Origin: Isoetes taiwanensis
Lineage: Eukaryota > Streptophyta > Lycopodiopsida > Isoetales > Isoetaceae
Assembly (NCBI GenBank): GCA_021234155.1
Contig: JAJEKV010000005.1
Span: 28,885,617 to 28,949,616, forward strand
Reading direction: 5' to 3'
DNA length: 64,000 nucleotides
Shown: positions 30,488 to 41,639 of the stretch, piece by piece
Layout of the letters: each line of letters starts with the position of its first letter
How positions within the stretch are numbered: position 1 is the first letter of the stretch
The notes under the pieces: generated by a model
Seen by the model: the letters and a program-made list of their open reading frames with translations, nothing else
Databases searched by the model: none
What the model was told of the DNA's origin: nothing
Position numbers and translations under genes: made by a program

Positions 30488-31423
30488 GTCAAAGTAACTA
30501 GTCTGAGGATGCTCCTTGCAGTTGCAGTGCAGAATGACATGGACATAAACCATATGGATGTCAAGACTGCATTCTTGAATGGAGATTTAGACGAAGAAAT
30601 TTACATGGAGCAACCGCAGGGCTATGAACAAGGTCAGAACATGGTGTGCAAATTGAAAAAGGTAGTTTACGGGCTTAGGCAAGCAACCAGGCAATGGTAT
30701 TTATGCATGAACAGATTTTTGATTTCTGCAGGATTTACAAAATTAAAAACTGAGGGGAATTTGTACATGAAAAGGAATGGGGACAAATGTCTAATTATCA
30801 AATTTTGCTCATCAGATTTTGCAATAATCATGGGATACAGCATTAGATAGCAGCAAAAAGAGTTCTCAGGTATTTAAAGGGGACAACAACACATGGGGTT
30901 TGTTTTTCAAAAGGTACAGAAAACAAGTTGATTGGTTATGCAGCAGACGTGGATTAGGGAGGATATATTGATGACAGAAAATCCACATCTTGGTTATCTG
31001 TGCAAACTCGAAAATGCCGCAATATCATGGGCAAGTAAAAAGCAAGAGTGTGTTGCTAAATCTAGTGCAGAAGCAGAGTACATAGCAGTAAACATGGTAG
31101 CTTCGGAAATAATTTGGCTGCGTAGAATGCTTGAGGAATTAGGGAATTCGTCAAGTGGAGCTGCCGTGCTATACTGCGATAATAAGAGCGGGGTGGCAAT
31201 GACCAAGAATCCAGTCCATCATTCGCAAACCAAGCATATTGATATGCATCATCACTTCATACGAGATGAAGTGGGAAAGGGGGAGATAAACGTAATGTAT
31301 ATTCCCACCAAACTTCAGCAAACGGATATGCTGACGAAGGCTCTTTCTGTACATAAACTAGTGGCAGCAAAGAATCTAGTGAAGTTTGTTGGTTTTATCC
31401 TTTATGTTAAAAGTATGGCGTGA
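30488..31423 (+). pseudogene. Copia retrotransposon polyprotein, downstream half (RT and RNase H)
   Basis: The frame resumes mid-RT with VKVTSLRMLLAVAVQNDMDI, DVKTAFLNGDLDEEIYMEQP and QGYEQGQ...VYGLRQATRQW. The catalytic YVDD segment is missing: after NGDKCLIIKFC a deletion joins into SDFAIIMGYS. Stops and a frame change at 30845-30940 follow, then RNase H: GYLCKLENAAISWASKKQEC, VAKSSAEAEYIAVNMVASEI, AVLYCDNKSGVAM and HIDMHHHFIRDEV. It ends at 31423, about where a 3' LTR should begin, but I could not delimit an LTR. It is the continuation of 18354-19054. Confidence 0.85.
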
Positions 31424-31689
31424 GAAGCTCCAAAAATATACACATGGCCGAATAATAGGAAGCGGCGAAGAATATCTAACTCATGTAATTATTATTGGCA
31501 AGATGCTTTGGCATATTCTGTGTTTCAGGGGGCAAAAAATAGCGCTCTTATAAAATAATAAAAAAAAGGCAAAAAAATTCTGAGCGGCACGTTCTTTCTC
31601 TGATCGATTCTAGAGAGCCTTGAAGCTATGGCTTATCCAGCCTCGAAGCTATGGCTGCCGGAGTCGGCGCCTTGAGATCGCCCCCTAAT

Positions 31690-32960
31690 CGCTTGAATCT
31701 GATCTAGAAGGACCAGTTGAAGCAATTGGCGGCTTAAAAAACACTGCCATTGCAGCCAGGGAGCGACCTGGAAGGTCGGAATCAGACCCAAAAGGGTCAA
31801 TTTGCTGGCCAGATAACTCTGGGAAGCACGATTCAGAAGGATCGAATGCAGAGAAACCTCCGTTGGAGCTGTTGGGGCCACGACCCATTAGGGTAGAGGG
31901 ATGCATTGTGGTTGCTGGAGGCCATGATCCTGATAAAAATGCCCTTTCTTACTGGAGAAATTTACTGCAGTAAATTTCTAAGGCGACCCAATGCCTTCCA
32001 TCGCTGGTCTTCCTTACCTGCCTATTCTGTTCTTCGGGATGTGGTATGCATGCTGAATCCTAGATTAATAATCTAATTCTATGCTGATTCGCTGGCTAAT
32101 CTTAGCTGTGGTATGTATGCTGATTACTTGGAAAAAATGCCAGAGGCAAATATTCATCAGAGAAATCCCTTTTACGCATACTGGAACATCATAACTTCTT
32201 CATGCAATATTTCTATTCTGTAATCTGCAATGCATACTGAGCACGGTATTTTATCAAAGTATCGGTGCTTGCCCTTTCGCTTACAGTAAAGAAGACGAAG
32301 CAATGAAGAAGACGAAGCAGGGGGAAGGATTCAGCGGCAGAAAAGATGGCAGTAGGTGAGCCAAAAGTTTTTGAAGATCCGCCACTTTGGTTGTGGTGGC
32401 AGAGTAGATTATAGTTTTTTAATCATCTTCTGTCCAGCACCGCCTTTAGAGTGCAAAAGCACAAAATGGCTTCTGGATTTCTAGCATTTCGACCTATTCA
32501 ATGTTGCTTCTGTTGCATGGATTTGACAGGATATATGGTGAAGAAGCAACGCTCCAGGTTTTTCTGTTTGTTCATATGTCCATGGATCGGATTTGAGCAG
32601 GAGAGGGATGAAGCAAAAGCAATTGTTATGAATGGGAAATTGTATGTTCTGGGTGGGTACCCAACTGGGTTTCAAGGCGTATTTACAAAGAGTGCAGATA
32701 TGTTTGATCCAAAACAGGGAATTTGGGTTAATATGGAAGAGATGTGGATTGAAGGTGATGTTCCGAGCACCACGTTTGCCTGGAATGACAGGCTTTTCGC
32801 TCTGGGGGGCAATTCGTTAGTGGCGTTTGATGAAATGAAGAAAATTTGGAGTGTTGTAGATACAATTCTCAACGGAGGAGAGGGCATATGCCTATGTGTA
32901 AATGAAGTAGCCCTCACCATGAAGCTGCCGTCATTGTGTTATTGTGTTGAGATGCAAAGA
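31690..32960 (+). pseudogene. Kelch F-box-like (KFB-type) gene relic
   Basis: The frame at about 31690-31971 ends with GPRPIRVEGCIVVAGGHDPD, KNALSYWRNLL then a stop. A second block at 32590-32900 reads ERDEAKAIVMNGKLYVLGGY, PTGFQGVFTKSADMFDPKQG, WVNMEEMW, then STTFAWNDRLFALGGNSLV and AFDEMKKIW. GGHDxxKNAL, ERDExxxxVxxGKxYVLGGY and SAxxFDPxxxxW are the second and third kelch repeats of plant KFB F-box proteins, adaptors of SCF ubiquitin ligases (several target phenylalanine ammonia-lyase). The ~600 bp between the blocks lacks the expected YDVExDxW strand and contains stops, and no F-box was identified. A split gene with an intron is possible, but a pseudogene is more likely. Confidence 0.55.
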
Positions 32961-33019
32961 AGGGGTCTGCCATGCACAGAAGAGGTTTTTCTTCTGATTT
33001 TTGGCCCATCCAATTGAGT

Positions 33020-33535
33020 CTACCCAAGTGGACCACGGTGGCTCCTTCAAATAAGGGCTGCTCACCATTCCCTTTTATTTATTTCTTTTTTTTTTTAACC
33101 ATTTGAATTATTATTCTATCATGTCAACCAAAGAGACCATAAAATTCAACAATACAATTCAATTCTCTAGTGCCTTGCTTGCATTTGCCTTGAAGTCATC
33201 TTTACATCGTCATTGGGTCATCATCGGCTACTTGGAAGGAGTATCATCATGTAAGATAATGACACCCTTCTTGAACCACCCAAAGTTGAAACAACTTAAT
33301 GATAGAACCGAAGGAAGACGCGAGGTCTTTCGTGCTATGTAACAAATGGTTGCGGCGGCCAAAAGCATGGCTTTTGAGTTTTTTGGGAAATAATTTGGAG
33401 ATTACAGTTCTCCAACTTAGACATATTTAGTTCAATTTCGCAAGCCCATAACGGAGATCCTTTTTAGTTATACAAAAATCTACTTTGCCGCCAGTTGGGC
33501 AAGAGAAATGCCGCCGCGATAAATTTCTTGTAAAA
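33020..33535. other. No recognised gene
   Basis: Sequence between the kelch relic and the dihydroorotase leader. A short frame at 33103-33342 has no recognisable domain. A T-run at 33088-33098 is the only simple repeat. Confidence 0.35.
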
Positions 33536-33539
33536 AGAT

Positions 33540-33671
33540 AAAAGCCGGGGAAAAGCAAGCAGAAACGCCGGTCTCTGAAGCGGATTGGAGCGGCAGTATT
33601 CAGTGACTGAAGATAGTCCGGGAAAGTGCAGGGGCTGCGATTGGAGCTGAAGAAGGGAGACTCTGTTATTA
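33540..33671 (+). other. Probable 5' non-coding exon of dihydroorotase
   Basis: A G/A-rich leader, AAGCCGGGGAAAAGCAAGC onward, contains no ATG and ends ATTAG/GTGAGC at 33671, a good donor. The likely matching acceptor is TTTTTTTTTAATATGTAG at about 34157, preceded by a long pyrimidine tract; the next exon carries the ATG at 34215. Plant genes often have an intron in the 5' UTR. The limits of the exon are inferred. Confidence 0.4.
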
Positions 33672-34214
33672 GGTGAGCTTGGGCTGTCGGAAGTGGGGCA
33701 GCAGATTAGTGGATTCAGTCAAGCTATTGTCAACATATTCAGTGAAGATTTTTTTTAATTTCTACAAGGAAAGGGCACTAAAAACTCTTTCATCCCTCGG
33801 AAACAAGAGGAAGGCTGATATAACGCAAGCAGTTTGTGAGGCAGTACACAGGCATTAGCTGCATTGGTAGAGCTGGGTCAAAATAGTGCCTTTTATGACA
33901 GGCATGGCATTGATGGCAGCCTTCATGCAAGGCCCAGGCTTCATGCAAGGCCCAGTTCCTTACATTGTGAGTATTTTTGCTGATCACTTTAATAATGTTG
34001 TTCATGCACTGGTCGAAAGCGAATCTCGCAACCGCCAGCTTGAAATTCAAAAATCAGGAGCTCAATTTTCAATATATTATCAATGCTGTCGTTCATCATT
34101 CTTATGTCCTCGTATGTTCAATAGTGATCATTCATTCATTTTTTTTTTAATATGTAGTGTGTAGCAAGCGGATTCAGAAGAAGATCATGCAAGTTTTATT
34201 TAAGTTGTTGCAGC

Positions 34215-35954
34215 ATGGAAACAATTACCATAACTCAACCTGATGATTGGCATCTTCATCTTAGGGATGGAGATGGACTTGCCTCTATCGCAGCTCACAG
34301 GTAACTCGTCCTTATTTGACACTCACAGCAATAATAAGGTGAAATCTGTGTTAAAGCAATAACCAAAAAAATTTGTCATTGCGCAGTGCAAAGGTTTTCA
34401 AGCGTGCAATCATAATGCCTAATCTGAAACCTCCTGTTACTACAGTTGCTGCTGCTTTAGGATATCGAAACAGAATTATGAGAGTTCTTCCTCAGAATTG
34501 TGATTTTGCACCATTAATGACATTGTATTTGACTGACAACACCAGCAGCTTAGAAGTGGAGGTTGCAAGTACGTTATATGCTATCTTCACATGTAGATTG
34601 TTTTTTTGCATCCTACTAGCAAATTGGAGTTATTGTCTGTAGAGCGGAGTGGAGTTGCTGCTATTAAATTGTATCCTGCCGGTGCAACAACAAATTCACA
34701 ACATGGTGTTACTGACCTTTTTGGAAAATGTATGGGTGTGTTGGAGGAGATGGCAAAGCACTCAATGCCTTTGTTGGTATCTGAAACATTAGAATAAGAC
34801 TATCTAGTTGTGTTATCTGGGATATGCCAATGCTAAATTTTATATATTTTTGCAGGTCCATGGAGAGGTTACAGATCCTAAAGTTGATGTTTTTGATCGG
34901 GAAAAGGTATTCATTGATAAAGTGCTCATGCCTCTAGTATCAAGGCTTCCACAATTAAAAATTGTTATGGAGCATATTACCACAAGGGATGCAGTCCAAT
35001 TTGTAGAGTCGTCTCCTTCTGGTATACAAGATATGATAACCCTTTAATTCAGTTGAGAAGCATTATATGTTTTATAAACTATTTCATATTTTGTTTTGCT
35101 TAGATACTATTGCTGCTACTATAACACCACAACATTTGCTGTTGAATCGAAATGCTTTATTTCAAAGTGGCTTGCAGCCACATAATTATTGTTTGCCTGT
35201 TCTGAAGCGAGAATCACATCGTAAGTCCTTTAATTATTATGTTATGTTACATGTCATTCATTATTTAAAGCAATCAATGGATTATATTGTCAGGACAATC
35301 TGTGTTAACAGCAGCAACAAGTGGGAACAAGCAATTTTTTCTTGGTACAGATAGCGCTCCTCATGAAAGGCACACAAAGGAAGCTTCATGTGGATGTGCA
35401 GGCATATTTAGTGCGCCTATTGCCCTTCCGCTCTATGCCAAGGCTTTTGAACAGGTTTTAGATTGCTCCTTTTATTGTAATATGACATTCATATAGCATA
35501 AAAGTGGCATGCTTTAGATGGCATGCTTTAGACATAATACTTCATGCAATCTAGTGACTGTTAAAGATGAGTGCTCATTGTCATCATGTCCATGTAAATT
35601 TTGATAGTTAACACATGAAGTTGGTGCATAGAATCTGGCCTTTCATTCCTTATCCTTTTGTAACCATAGATGTTACATGTTAAATTCTTTACAAATTACA
35701 TAGTATGAAGGTTGCCATGCATTAGGATCCAACATGTTATAGATGTGATGAGATTTTTATTGTAGGTTGGAGCTCTCGATAAGTTGGAAGCATTTGCAAG
35801 TTTCAATGGTCCAGATTTCTATGGCTTACCAAGGAACTCAACCACTATCACATTGACAAGGATGCCATGGCGTGTGCCAGATGAATATAAATTTGGGGCT
35901 AAAACAGTTGTTCCGATGTGTGCAAATGAGATATTGGAATGGACAACATTATGA
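34215..35954 (+). CDS. PYR4: Dihydroorotase (EC 3.5.2.3), seven coding exons
   Basis: Converts N-carbamoyl-aspartate to dihydroorotate, step three of pyrimidine synthesis. Exons: 34215-34300, 34387-34568, 34643-34776, 34856-35021, 35104-35220, 35294-35454, 35766-35954. All introns are GT-AG; the sum is 1035 nt, giving 344 aa in one frame, so the gene is intact. Zinc-site residues of the E. coli type enzyme are present: [10 protein letters not shown], the carboxylated Lys in [29 protein letters not shown] and [10 protein letters not shown]. The C-terminus [18 protein letters not shown] is family-typical. It begins at [12 protein letters not shown] with an in-frame stop upstream (34155-34157), so no targeting extension is visible, unlike many plant homologues. 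It is flanked by transposon debris. Confidence 0.97.
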
Positions 35955-36480
35955 TTTCAGTTTATTTTATGACATTCTTAAAGCGTCTGTCTGTTACTTG
36001 GAATATCCAGGCACAACCTTAACAGCTTGCAGTTTTGTTGTCCTTGGAGCAGGAGTTGCTTAGTGTGCATTAAGTCTTTACAGGAAGAATGATGATCGGA
36101 GAATTCAAATCTCCAATGATCGGAGGATGATGCGAATAAGATATATATGGCATTTCAAACATGCAAGTATATCATGTGCCTGTATCCAACGTGACGGACA
36201 GGCTTTAAATCACAACCCCATAGGGAGTGTATTCTCTCACATATTGCATCAGAAAGAGATTCAGGCTATAAGGGTAAAGGGCCCTACCTTGTAGAAAAGG
36301 TCAATTTGGGCGGTCTCTAGAAATCTGTTTGAAGGGTCCCAAGCTTGATGCTAGACATGTATACCGCATCTGGAATTATTGTCTATGGCATAGTTTGGGA
36401 GATTTGTTTTGACAGAATTGTTTCCTTGAGGCACTCATGTACCAGAGGGTAGTCTTTTGATGCTTGATCTGCGGAGGTTA
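35955..36480. other. 3' flank of dihydroorotase; nothing recognised
   Basis: AT-rich sequence with short frames only. It probably includes the 3' UTR of the dihydroorotase gene. No canonical AATAAA was singled out with confidence. Confidence 0.35.
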
Positions 36481-36761
36481 TGGTGCGGCTTTTGTTTCTT
36501 CATAGGCTAACATGTGGAAAATCTTTTATGTTTCGAATGGCTCTGTTCTTGAAATCTATTTTATGCACAGATGATATTGACCTTGTGTCTAAGTTGGTTC
36601 CTTATCTCTAATGTCGATACTTGCTTTTGTAGGTCCGTGTCGCCGTAGTTAAAGAGAAGGTCAATATTATCTGCATAAAGTAGATGCTGAATTATTAAGA
36701 TGATGCACACGCACCCCTTCCCTTCCCATCTACTCAAGCCAGCAATGAATAATCTAGACAC
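36480..36761 (-). pseudogene. LINE reverse transcriptase fragment
   Basis: The minus strand reads SRLFIAGLSRWEGKGC, then IQHLLYADNIDLLFNYGDTD and LQKQVSTLEIRNQL. LLYADNIDLLF corresponds to the catalytic (F/Y)ADD box of non-LTR reverse transcriptases with the second Asp changed to Asn, followed by the usual helix (LQxxLxxLE). Less than 100 residues survive. It could be kin to the DUF4283-like relic at 9860-10600, but there is no direct link. Confidence 0.6.
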
Positions 36762-36769
36762 CTATGTCT

Positions 36770-37515
36770 CGTTACAATATTATTTTCCACGTGAAGCTCC
36801 ACAACAGGAATGACCCACTTGAAATCTTATCTATGATATTTGAAAGACGCAAATGGAGGAGCATTGTTGCCCCTTAGAGATGCCTCACATGTAAATTTGT
36901 AAGTATTCACATGAGCTAAAACTGAGACGGCCGGTTTGACGTCCGAGCCGCTCGTCCCGAACTGTTGGAGCAGTTTGCACCTCAGCGGCTCAACGGCTTG
37001 ACGTCCAACAAGTTTTTGCCGGTAACATGTGAAGCGTCCCTTAGTAAGTATAATGTTCGAGACCGTCGTAATTCCCAAGCATGACGATGCCTCCCCATAA
37101 TTTGCGCGACCGGATTCTGCAGGTCAGGGGGAAGCAAGAATGCCTGACCCCATTCCGTTCTACCACGTCAAGGTAAGATAGAAAACCGGATTCTACAGGT
37201 TTCTTCAAGCCATTTGTCATTCTGATTGAGTATGAATCAAGAAAACGCCGGAATGCTCGTCCACTTACCTTGACGTATATTAAATCAAGTAGATATTGCC
37301 ATAATTACATGACTCTTACGTATATTAAATCAAGTAGATATTATCTCTAATGTATGCTTTAGTAATCCCTCCAAATCTTTGACTTGTTCATCACCATCTT
37401 TGCGTGATTTTATTTTGAAGGTCAGATTATGAAGTGTATTATTCGTATTATGGCTAAATCGTGTATTATGGCGCCCTCGGATCTTGGCACAATGCACGTG
37501 ATATTCCCTCTACCA
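36770..37515. other. No gene; short direct repeats
   Basis: TTACGTATATTAAATCAAGT and AGATATT occur twice (about 37273 and 37317). Two CGGTTTGACGTCC / CGGCTTGACGTCC words lie at 36930-37010, next to CGGATTCTGCAGG and CGGATTCTACAGG at 37110-37200. These look like decayed tandem or inverted duplications. No coding region was recognised. Confidence 0.4.
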
Positions 37516-37518
37516 CTA

Positions 37519-37703
37519 CTACAAAAATAGGTAGAAATGGCACAAAAGTGACATTTATCCTCCGCCTTTTTACCGGGCATAAACGTCACTTTCGTGCCAT
37601 TTATGACGTTTGTGCTCCCAAATGGCACAAGAGTGACGTTTATGCCCGGTAAAAAGGCGGAGGATAAATGTCACTTTTGTGCCATTTCTACCTATTTTTG
37701 TAG
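37519..37703. mobile_element. 185-bp near-perfect foldback MITE
   Basis: The left arm CTACAAAAATAGGTAGAAAT, then GGCACAAAAGTGACATTTAT and on through CCGGGCATAAACG, is reproduced in reverse complement at the right end over about 80 bp with almost no mismatch; the centre is a few tens of bases. TA flanks both ends. The high arm identity indicates recent insertion or gene conversion. Its CACTACTACAAAAA entry also resembles CACTA-type foldbacks, so the superfamily is open. Confidence 0.85.
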
Positions 37704-37839
37704 TACGCACGTCCTGCACGCACATTCAAGGTCTTCGTGGAGTCAAATTGATCGGCTTTTAAAGGGGCACCCCTTGACCCAACACCATAGCTTAAAACTG
37801 TATTTAGGCACATTGGATCCCATACAATACAACATCATA

Positions 37840-38290
37840 TAAATTCGTAGTCTACGCCAAGGCATAACACAAACACAAGAGCATCTTTCAAAGATGAGAG
37901 GAGTCTGAGGAATCGAACTCCAATTTGAATCCAATGCTCATAACTCATCTGCCTGTGTATGCAATAAGTCTGTGCATCCATGTTCACAATAAGCCTATGT
38001 ATAGAAACAATCAGACTAGGCCATTGACTACGTTGATCCCTATACATAGCGCTCGCCTTGACAAAAAGAGAAGACCTGCAATGCAACAGACAAAGGCCAT
38101 CCCTATACATAGCGCTTGCCTTGACAAAAGAGAAGACATGCAATGCAACAGACAAAGGCCATCTTGCCCCATTTAGTTATGGGTGATCGGAACTGGGTGG
38201 AAACACATACGGACAGACAAGCGATGATGTGAGCCCGAGGAATTGAACCCCGATGCAATGCCAATGCTCATCCAGGTATAAGATTGAACC
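37840..38290 (-). repeat. Two tRNA-like SINE heads and a 59-bp tandem duplication
   Basis: On the minus strand ATGAGCATTGGATTCAAATT, GGAGTTCGATTCCTC (about 37900-37945) and ATGAGCATTGGCATTGCATC, GGGGTTCAATTCCTC (about 38235-38275) are related and each ends in a B-box-like GTTCRATTCC. Between them CCCTATACATAGCGCTCGCC, TTGACAAAAAGAGAAGAC, TGCAATGCAACAGACAAAGG is duplicated in tandem (38038-38160). Degenerate tRNA-derived elements are the simplest reading; no A box is convincing. Confidence 0.4.
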
Positions 38291-38555
38291 CATAAGCGTG
38301 GATCAATCTTATGCCTAAGGGCCGAAGCCCGCTGAAAGCCTGAAAGTGCTAGCAACCATGGCAATAAATGTACAACAAAAGGATGTTTCTAAGACCATAG
38401 GCCAACCCGAGGAAGACAGCAAGGCATGAGCATAAAAAGCATTGCATATTCATGAATTCTGAAAATATACACCTGGCTCCAACGCCAACAAGAGAAGGCT
38501 GCAGAAAAACCTGATTACACAACATGATCAAACACAACAGCAAAAATAGAATGGC

Positions 38556-40077
38556 CTAGTTTATGGGCTCCCCAGATGCGACCCGCCTGATGATCGCATC
38601 AAGCTGGCGGATCTCCTGGGCCAGAAGAGTCCTGGCAAGGCTCATGTGTGATCTAAGTGCATGGAGCTCAGACATTGGAGCATCAAGCTGTTCCCAAGCA
38701 ACACTAGAGATTGCGCTTTCAATTGCAGCATAAAAACTTGTCAATTGCCTCCTCAAGATCCTAAGAGAAGCTGCAATTCAGTGGGCCCCCGTACCAACCT
38801 AGATAAGGCTAGATATGAACTCCTCTGCATTGAAAATTGCTCAGCCTCTGCAGGATAAACTGGGAACTAGGCCGTGAGTGCATCATTTCGAGAACTAATA
38901 AGAGAGAGATCCACTCAGAACTTGGTGACCCATCTCACCCATGGTATTCCCATTGTCTTCCATTCCAATCCTGCAAGAACATGTCACCACCACAAACTTT
39001 GTTGAAAAAAACAAAACAAAAAGACACACAACTGGAGCTATACAGCAAACAAATCACACAAGGAATCAACCAACAACCATGGTGTGGTCCCCAGCGTGAA
39101 TGGGGATGTAATCCACACCATGATCTGGAATTTCTGCTTCAAGGCTAAAGGATGGATCACCAAGATCCTCAAAGTTACAGTCCATCTCTTCTGGTGGCAC
39201 AGAGTCATCCCAGTACCTTCTGTGCCCAAGACAATTCCGTTCCACTGCCACATACCCTGCATGCAATCCAAAGAGAATGGTCCTTATATCAGATGGCATG
39301 CAATGGGCGAGGTCCAGTAGAGCCCTCCATGCAGCACGCGCCCTGTGCTCATTGACATGAGCACTATTGAAGGCAATGATCCAGCTACTGCTCAAAATGT
39401 ACTTCCCACCCCTGAGCATCCTGCAAATAGTAAATGTCAAGCTAGGAGTGAGTCTCTGACCTCCGTGATAAAACACAAAGTGAGCTGCCTTATTCAACAG
39501 GTTCTTGTTGTCCAATACACACAAACTTTTGGTGTCCCCAGCGCCCCATCTCAGATACAAGTCATTCCCCTTTGAAATCATGGATTCGGAGATGTTATGG
39601 AGATGACAAGAATAGTATACCTTACCTACATCCTTCATATAGTACCCCAACATGCCCTCAAAGCAGTGCAATCTGTTATTCTTTAGCATTTTGCACATTA
39701 GAACAACACCAGCTGGTTTGGAGGCCCAATTGAAATCTTTCTTTATAGCCTCATTCAAAGCCCTAGGTATCTTGTACCAGGCTCTTAGCACAGATTGGAC
39801 ATGAAGGTGGTCTGCAGAAGACCCCCTCTCCAAGGCAACTGCACCACCAATACATCTTCTATGACAGAAGGAAGAAAGGGCATCAAAGAAACTAAGGAGG
39901 ACACTTAGACCAGACAATGTTATTGAGTGTTATAGAGACATCAATTGCCCCCCAGTTCAGTCCAAAACTAGGCATGGCAGGACTAAGCATGGTAGAGGAC
40001 GTATCAGTCTGCAAAGAACATGAATTCACATGGGCATGGGCAGCAGAAGCTTTGCCCTTTCTAGCTGCTCTCCTCAT
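38556..40077 (-). pseudogene. Unrecognised multi-exon gene with a 283-codon frame
   Basis: From ATG 40077: MRRAARKGKASAAHAHVNSC to FGLNWGAIDVSITLNN, then a frame change near 39900 into a long open frame to 39066. That frame includes FFDALSSFCHRRCIGGAVAL, ALNEAIKKDFNWASKPAGVV, LYLRWGAGDTKSLCVLDNKN, HFVFYHGGQRLTPSLTF, GGKYILSSSWIIAFNSAHVN and LFGLHAGYVAVERNCLGHRR. A third piece at 38759-38556 (after a good acceptor, CTTCTCTTAG) reads RRQLTSFYAAIESAISSVAW and a Leu-rich helix ending ASGEPIN. Amino-acid use looks genuinely protein-like. I do not recognise the family; it may be a transposon accessory protein, since everything around it is transposon debris. The single frame change could be an unrecognised intron. 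Confidence 0.5.
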
Positions 40078-40269
40078 GGATATGATCACAAAAACAACTC
40101 AGAAAACAAACCGGAATCAAGAAGACGCTCACCTGTTTGCTGTTTCATTTGCTGTTTGCTACCAAAATGGATAAGGGCAACTCCAATTTCAAATGCAGGA
40201 GGTTGCCGACACCAGCAATGACTAAAATTAGAAGCCCTTTGCTTCATCGCCATGTATAGCATCCGCACG

Positions 40270-40690
40270 CGCTGCCAATATCATCTTTAACCTTCAAAAA
40301 TCTTATATTATAAAACTACGGTTCTTGATCGGGTAGAACTTATGAAGTGTGCAAGGCAAGTTTGCAATTGCCTTTTCTTTATTAACTATTTCTATAATGT
40401 CAATGTCAAAGAACATTTTGTGAAGCTATATGAATGGTCAATTTTTCTAAGATAATAGCCAAACTGATTGTGATACCTTTATTACCGATGTGAAACACGC
40501 TTGTGTATGAGAATGTAAATATAATGTTTTCATATTCCAATTAAGGGATACGCTATTGAATATTGAATATTTGAGAGCTGAACATTCAATGATATCTAGA
40601 CATCATCTTTTTTTTTTTTTTTTTTGATGAACGTGAACCTTTATTACTTAAAAGAATACAAAGAGTTGTTCGTGGACCTTCCGTTATTAC
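40270..40690. other. No recognised gene
   Basis: AT-rich spacer between the unrecognised gene and the Ty3 fragment, with a T-run at 40609-40625. CGTGGACCTTCCG is repeated at 40672 and 40698 at the very end of the Ty3 frame. Confidence 0.35.
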
Positions 40691-41636
40691 TCAAAACGTG
40701 GACCTTCCGGAACAATCTCAAGTTGTTCGTCTGTCATTTCCAGTAATGTTGATATGTCCAATACTTCCTCTGGGTTAAGAGTGTATCTTTTTAAAAGACT
40801 AATGTGGAAAACTGTATGGATTTTCATGTGTGCTAGTGGATCCAATTTGTAAAATTGATTTCCCACTCTTTCGACTATTCTAAATGGTCAAGTCCATCTT
40901 GGAGCAAGCTTTTTGTAGTTGCTGATGTAGAGCTTCGCCTGTTTAACTTTTATCTTCAACCAAACATTGTCCTCTCGTTGAAAATCCCTTACTGTCCTAT
41001 GCCTATCTGCTATGCTTTTCGGATGGCTTCTTGCTGCTAGAAGATATCCTCAAACTTCTTCGACCAGCTAATGCATGTCCGCTAGCATCTGCTGAGAAAC
41101 TTCTACCTTGGATACTAGATTGTGCCAAGTATCTGGAGTCAGGCACTGGTAGCCATAGTTTATCATAAATGGTGACATCTGGGATGACTCCCACTTGGTG
41201 CTGTTATATGCAAATTCCACCAAGTGGATGTAGTCTTTCCATTTCGATTGCTTGTTCCAGACATAGTTTCTCAACATGTCTTCTGATAATCGATTAGTGC
41301 ACTCTGTTTGCCCATCTGTTTGAGGATGATAAGCTGTACTCATGGACAATTTTATCTGAATTATGCTAAAGAGGTCCTTTCAGAATGCGCTCATGAACGT
41401 CGAGTTTCTGTAAGAGATAATCCCCCTTGACATTCCGTGAAGCCTGAAGATATCCTATGTGAAGAGGACAATTGTGTCTACTGCCATATCGATAGTTCGA
41501 CAAGGCATGAAATGTGCTATCTTTGACAGCTTGTCAACCACGACCATTAAGACATCCTTGCCTCTTGCATTTCTTAGGAGCCATGCTATGAAGTCCATAT
41601 TACTTCCCATTTGGCATTTGGCACCGCCAAAGGTTC
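40690..41636 (-). pseudogene. Ty3/gypsy integrase core and C-terminal domain
   Basis: Read downward on the minus strand: VDKLSKIAHFMPC (first catalytic Asp), SRGIISYRNSTFMSAF (where the second Asp is expected), STAYHPQTDGQTECTNR with the downstream Leu-rich helix, and WKDYIHLVEFAYNSTKWESS. Below 41060 come NVWLKIKVKQAKLYISNYKK and FHISLLKRYTLNPEEVLD, the usual chromodomain-approach of Ty3 integrases. Stops are scattered through it. The zinc-finger part lies at 42094-42250, separated by a 451-bp insertion. Confidence 0.85.
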
Positions 41637-41639
41637 TAG

